Below, one piece after another: positions 14,659-15,215 of a stretch of 15,215 bases of DNA. The DNA is from an uncultured beta proteobacterium (GTDB lineage Bacteria > Pseudomonadota > Gammaproteobacteria > Burkholderiales > Burkholderiaceae_C). The position numbers and the translations under genes are program-made. The number at the start of each line of letters is the position of its first letter. Positions within the stretch are counted from its first letter, which is position 1. Location: positions 1 through 15,215 of the forward strand of contig CAIYNH010000236.1 of the NCBI GenBank assembly GCA_903927495.1. The letters run 5' to 3'. Under the pieces are notes generated by a model. The model did no database searches and was not told the DNA's origin. It saw nothing but the letters and a program-made list of their open reading frames with translations.

Positions 14659-15215
14659 ATGAGCAAAAAAATTAAATGCGCATTGATTGGACCAGGCAAC
14701 ATTGGCACCGATCTGCTCTACAAGCTGCAGCGCAGCCAGCTGCTAGAGCCGGTCTGGATGGTGGGCGTAGACCAGACATCTGAAGGTCTGCAACGCGCTC
14801 GTTCGATGGGCCTGAAAACCACCGACCAAGGCATTGACGGTTTGTTACCGCACATTAGCGCTGACGGCATCCAAATTGCGTTTGATGCCACATCAGCCTA
14901 TGTACACGCAGAAAACTCGCGCAAGCTCATTGCGCTGGGCGTACTCATGATCGACCTCACGCCTGCTGCGATTGGCCCGTTTTGCGTGCCGCCAGTTAAC
15001 ATCAAGCAGCATGTCGGTCAAGGCGAAATGAATGTCAATATGGTGACCTGCGGTGGGCAAGCAACCATTCCCATGATTGCGGCCATTTCGCAGGTGCAAG
15101 CGGTTGCTTATGGCGAAATCGTGGCGGCCATTTCTTCTAAGTCCGCCGGCCCCGGAACCCGTAAAAACATTGACGAATTCACCCGCACAACATCCAGCGC
15201 CATTGAGCGAGTAGG
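14659..15215 (+). CDS. nbaJ: Acetaldehyde dehydrogenase, acylating (partial, runs off the right edge)
   Basis: The first 185 residues of an enzyme of about 310 are present. It converts acetaldehyde, CoA and NAD+ to acetyl-CoA, usually in a channelling complex with 4-hydroxy-2-oxovalerate aldolase. The N-terminal Rossmann motif [13 protein letters not shown] (11-23) and the catalytic Cys131 in [12 protein letters not shown] are visible, as are [11 protein letters not shown] and [14 protein letters not shown]. All fit DmpF/XylQ/NbaJ. AAGAAGG at 14648-14654 overlaps the hydratase stop and precedes the ATG at 14659. It does not carry the first-aldolase signature, so the aldolase should follow immediately downstream. 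Confidence 0.92.
   Translation, partial: MSKKIKCALIGPGNIGTDLLYKLQRSQLLEPVWMVGVDQTSEGLQRARSMGLKTTDQGIDGLLPHISADGIQIAFDATSAYVHAENSRKLIALGVLMIDLTPAAIGPFCVPPVNIKQHVGQGEMNVNMVTCGGQATIPMIAAISQVQAVAYGEIVAAISSKSAGPGTRKNIDEFTRTTSSAIERV

Noticed and set aside
1..15215. tRNA, rRNA or CRISPR arrays
   Set aside because: No regularly spaced direct repeats and no tRNA-like or rRNA-like sequence were seen on either strand by reading; no profile search was run.

Overview
The window most resembles a betaproteobacterium of the Burkholderiales, probably near Comamonadaceae. This is judged from protein style, base composition and tightly packed operons, not from a marker gene. It holds two metabolic operons facing away from each other, with the wreck of a mobile integrase between them, plus one secreted-protein gene at the left edge.

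Left edge (1-1290, + strand): the last 29 codons of an unidentified gene, then a gene for a Tat-exported transglutaminase-like protein. A strong hairpin (1314-1344) separates it from the converging sulfur operon.

Sulfur nanocompartment operon (7143 down to 1360, - strand). The order is rhodanese, CysK-type cysteine synthase, EpsC/CysE-type serine acetyltransferase, a small XRE regulator, a family 2A encapsulin shell protein (SrpI-like), and a SufS-type cysteine desulfurase. The desulfurase carries a disordered N-terminal extension of about 280 residues, which is the hallmark of the cargo of family 2A encapsulins. Read together, serine is acetylated (CysE) and sulfhydrylated to cysteine (CysK). 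Cysteine is then desulfurated inside a protein shell, probably to lay down or handle zero-valent sulfur, and the rhodanese moves sulfane sulfur outside. Two ATGA stop/start overlaps and short gaps indicate one transcript. Just upstream is the C-terminal remnant of a YeeE/YedE-type sulfur transporter, which was probably once part of the same module.

Mobile remnant (about 7500-8454, - strand): a tyrosine recombinase broken by an in-frame TAG and a frameshift. It abuts the truncated transporter, so insertion and decay of this element probably removed the transporter's 5' half. From 8455 to 8823 no gene is recognisable.

Aromatic catabolic operon (8824 to the right edge, + strand): a LysR regulator followed by genes of the 3-hydroxyanthranilate (nba/amn) meta-cleavage pathway. 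These are 2-aminomuconate semialdehyde dehydrogenase, a RidA paralogue, 2-aminomuconate deaminase (a second RidA-fold protein), 3-hydroxyanthranilate 3,4-dioxygenase, ACMS decarboxylase, 2-oxopent-4-enoate hydratase and the start of an acylating acetaldehyde dehydrogenase. The 4-oxalocrotonate decarboxylase and the aldolase needed to complete the route are not in the window and presumably lie downstream. A hairpin followed by five Ts inside this operon may modulate the distal genes.
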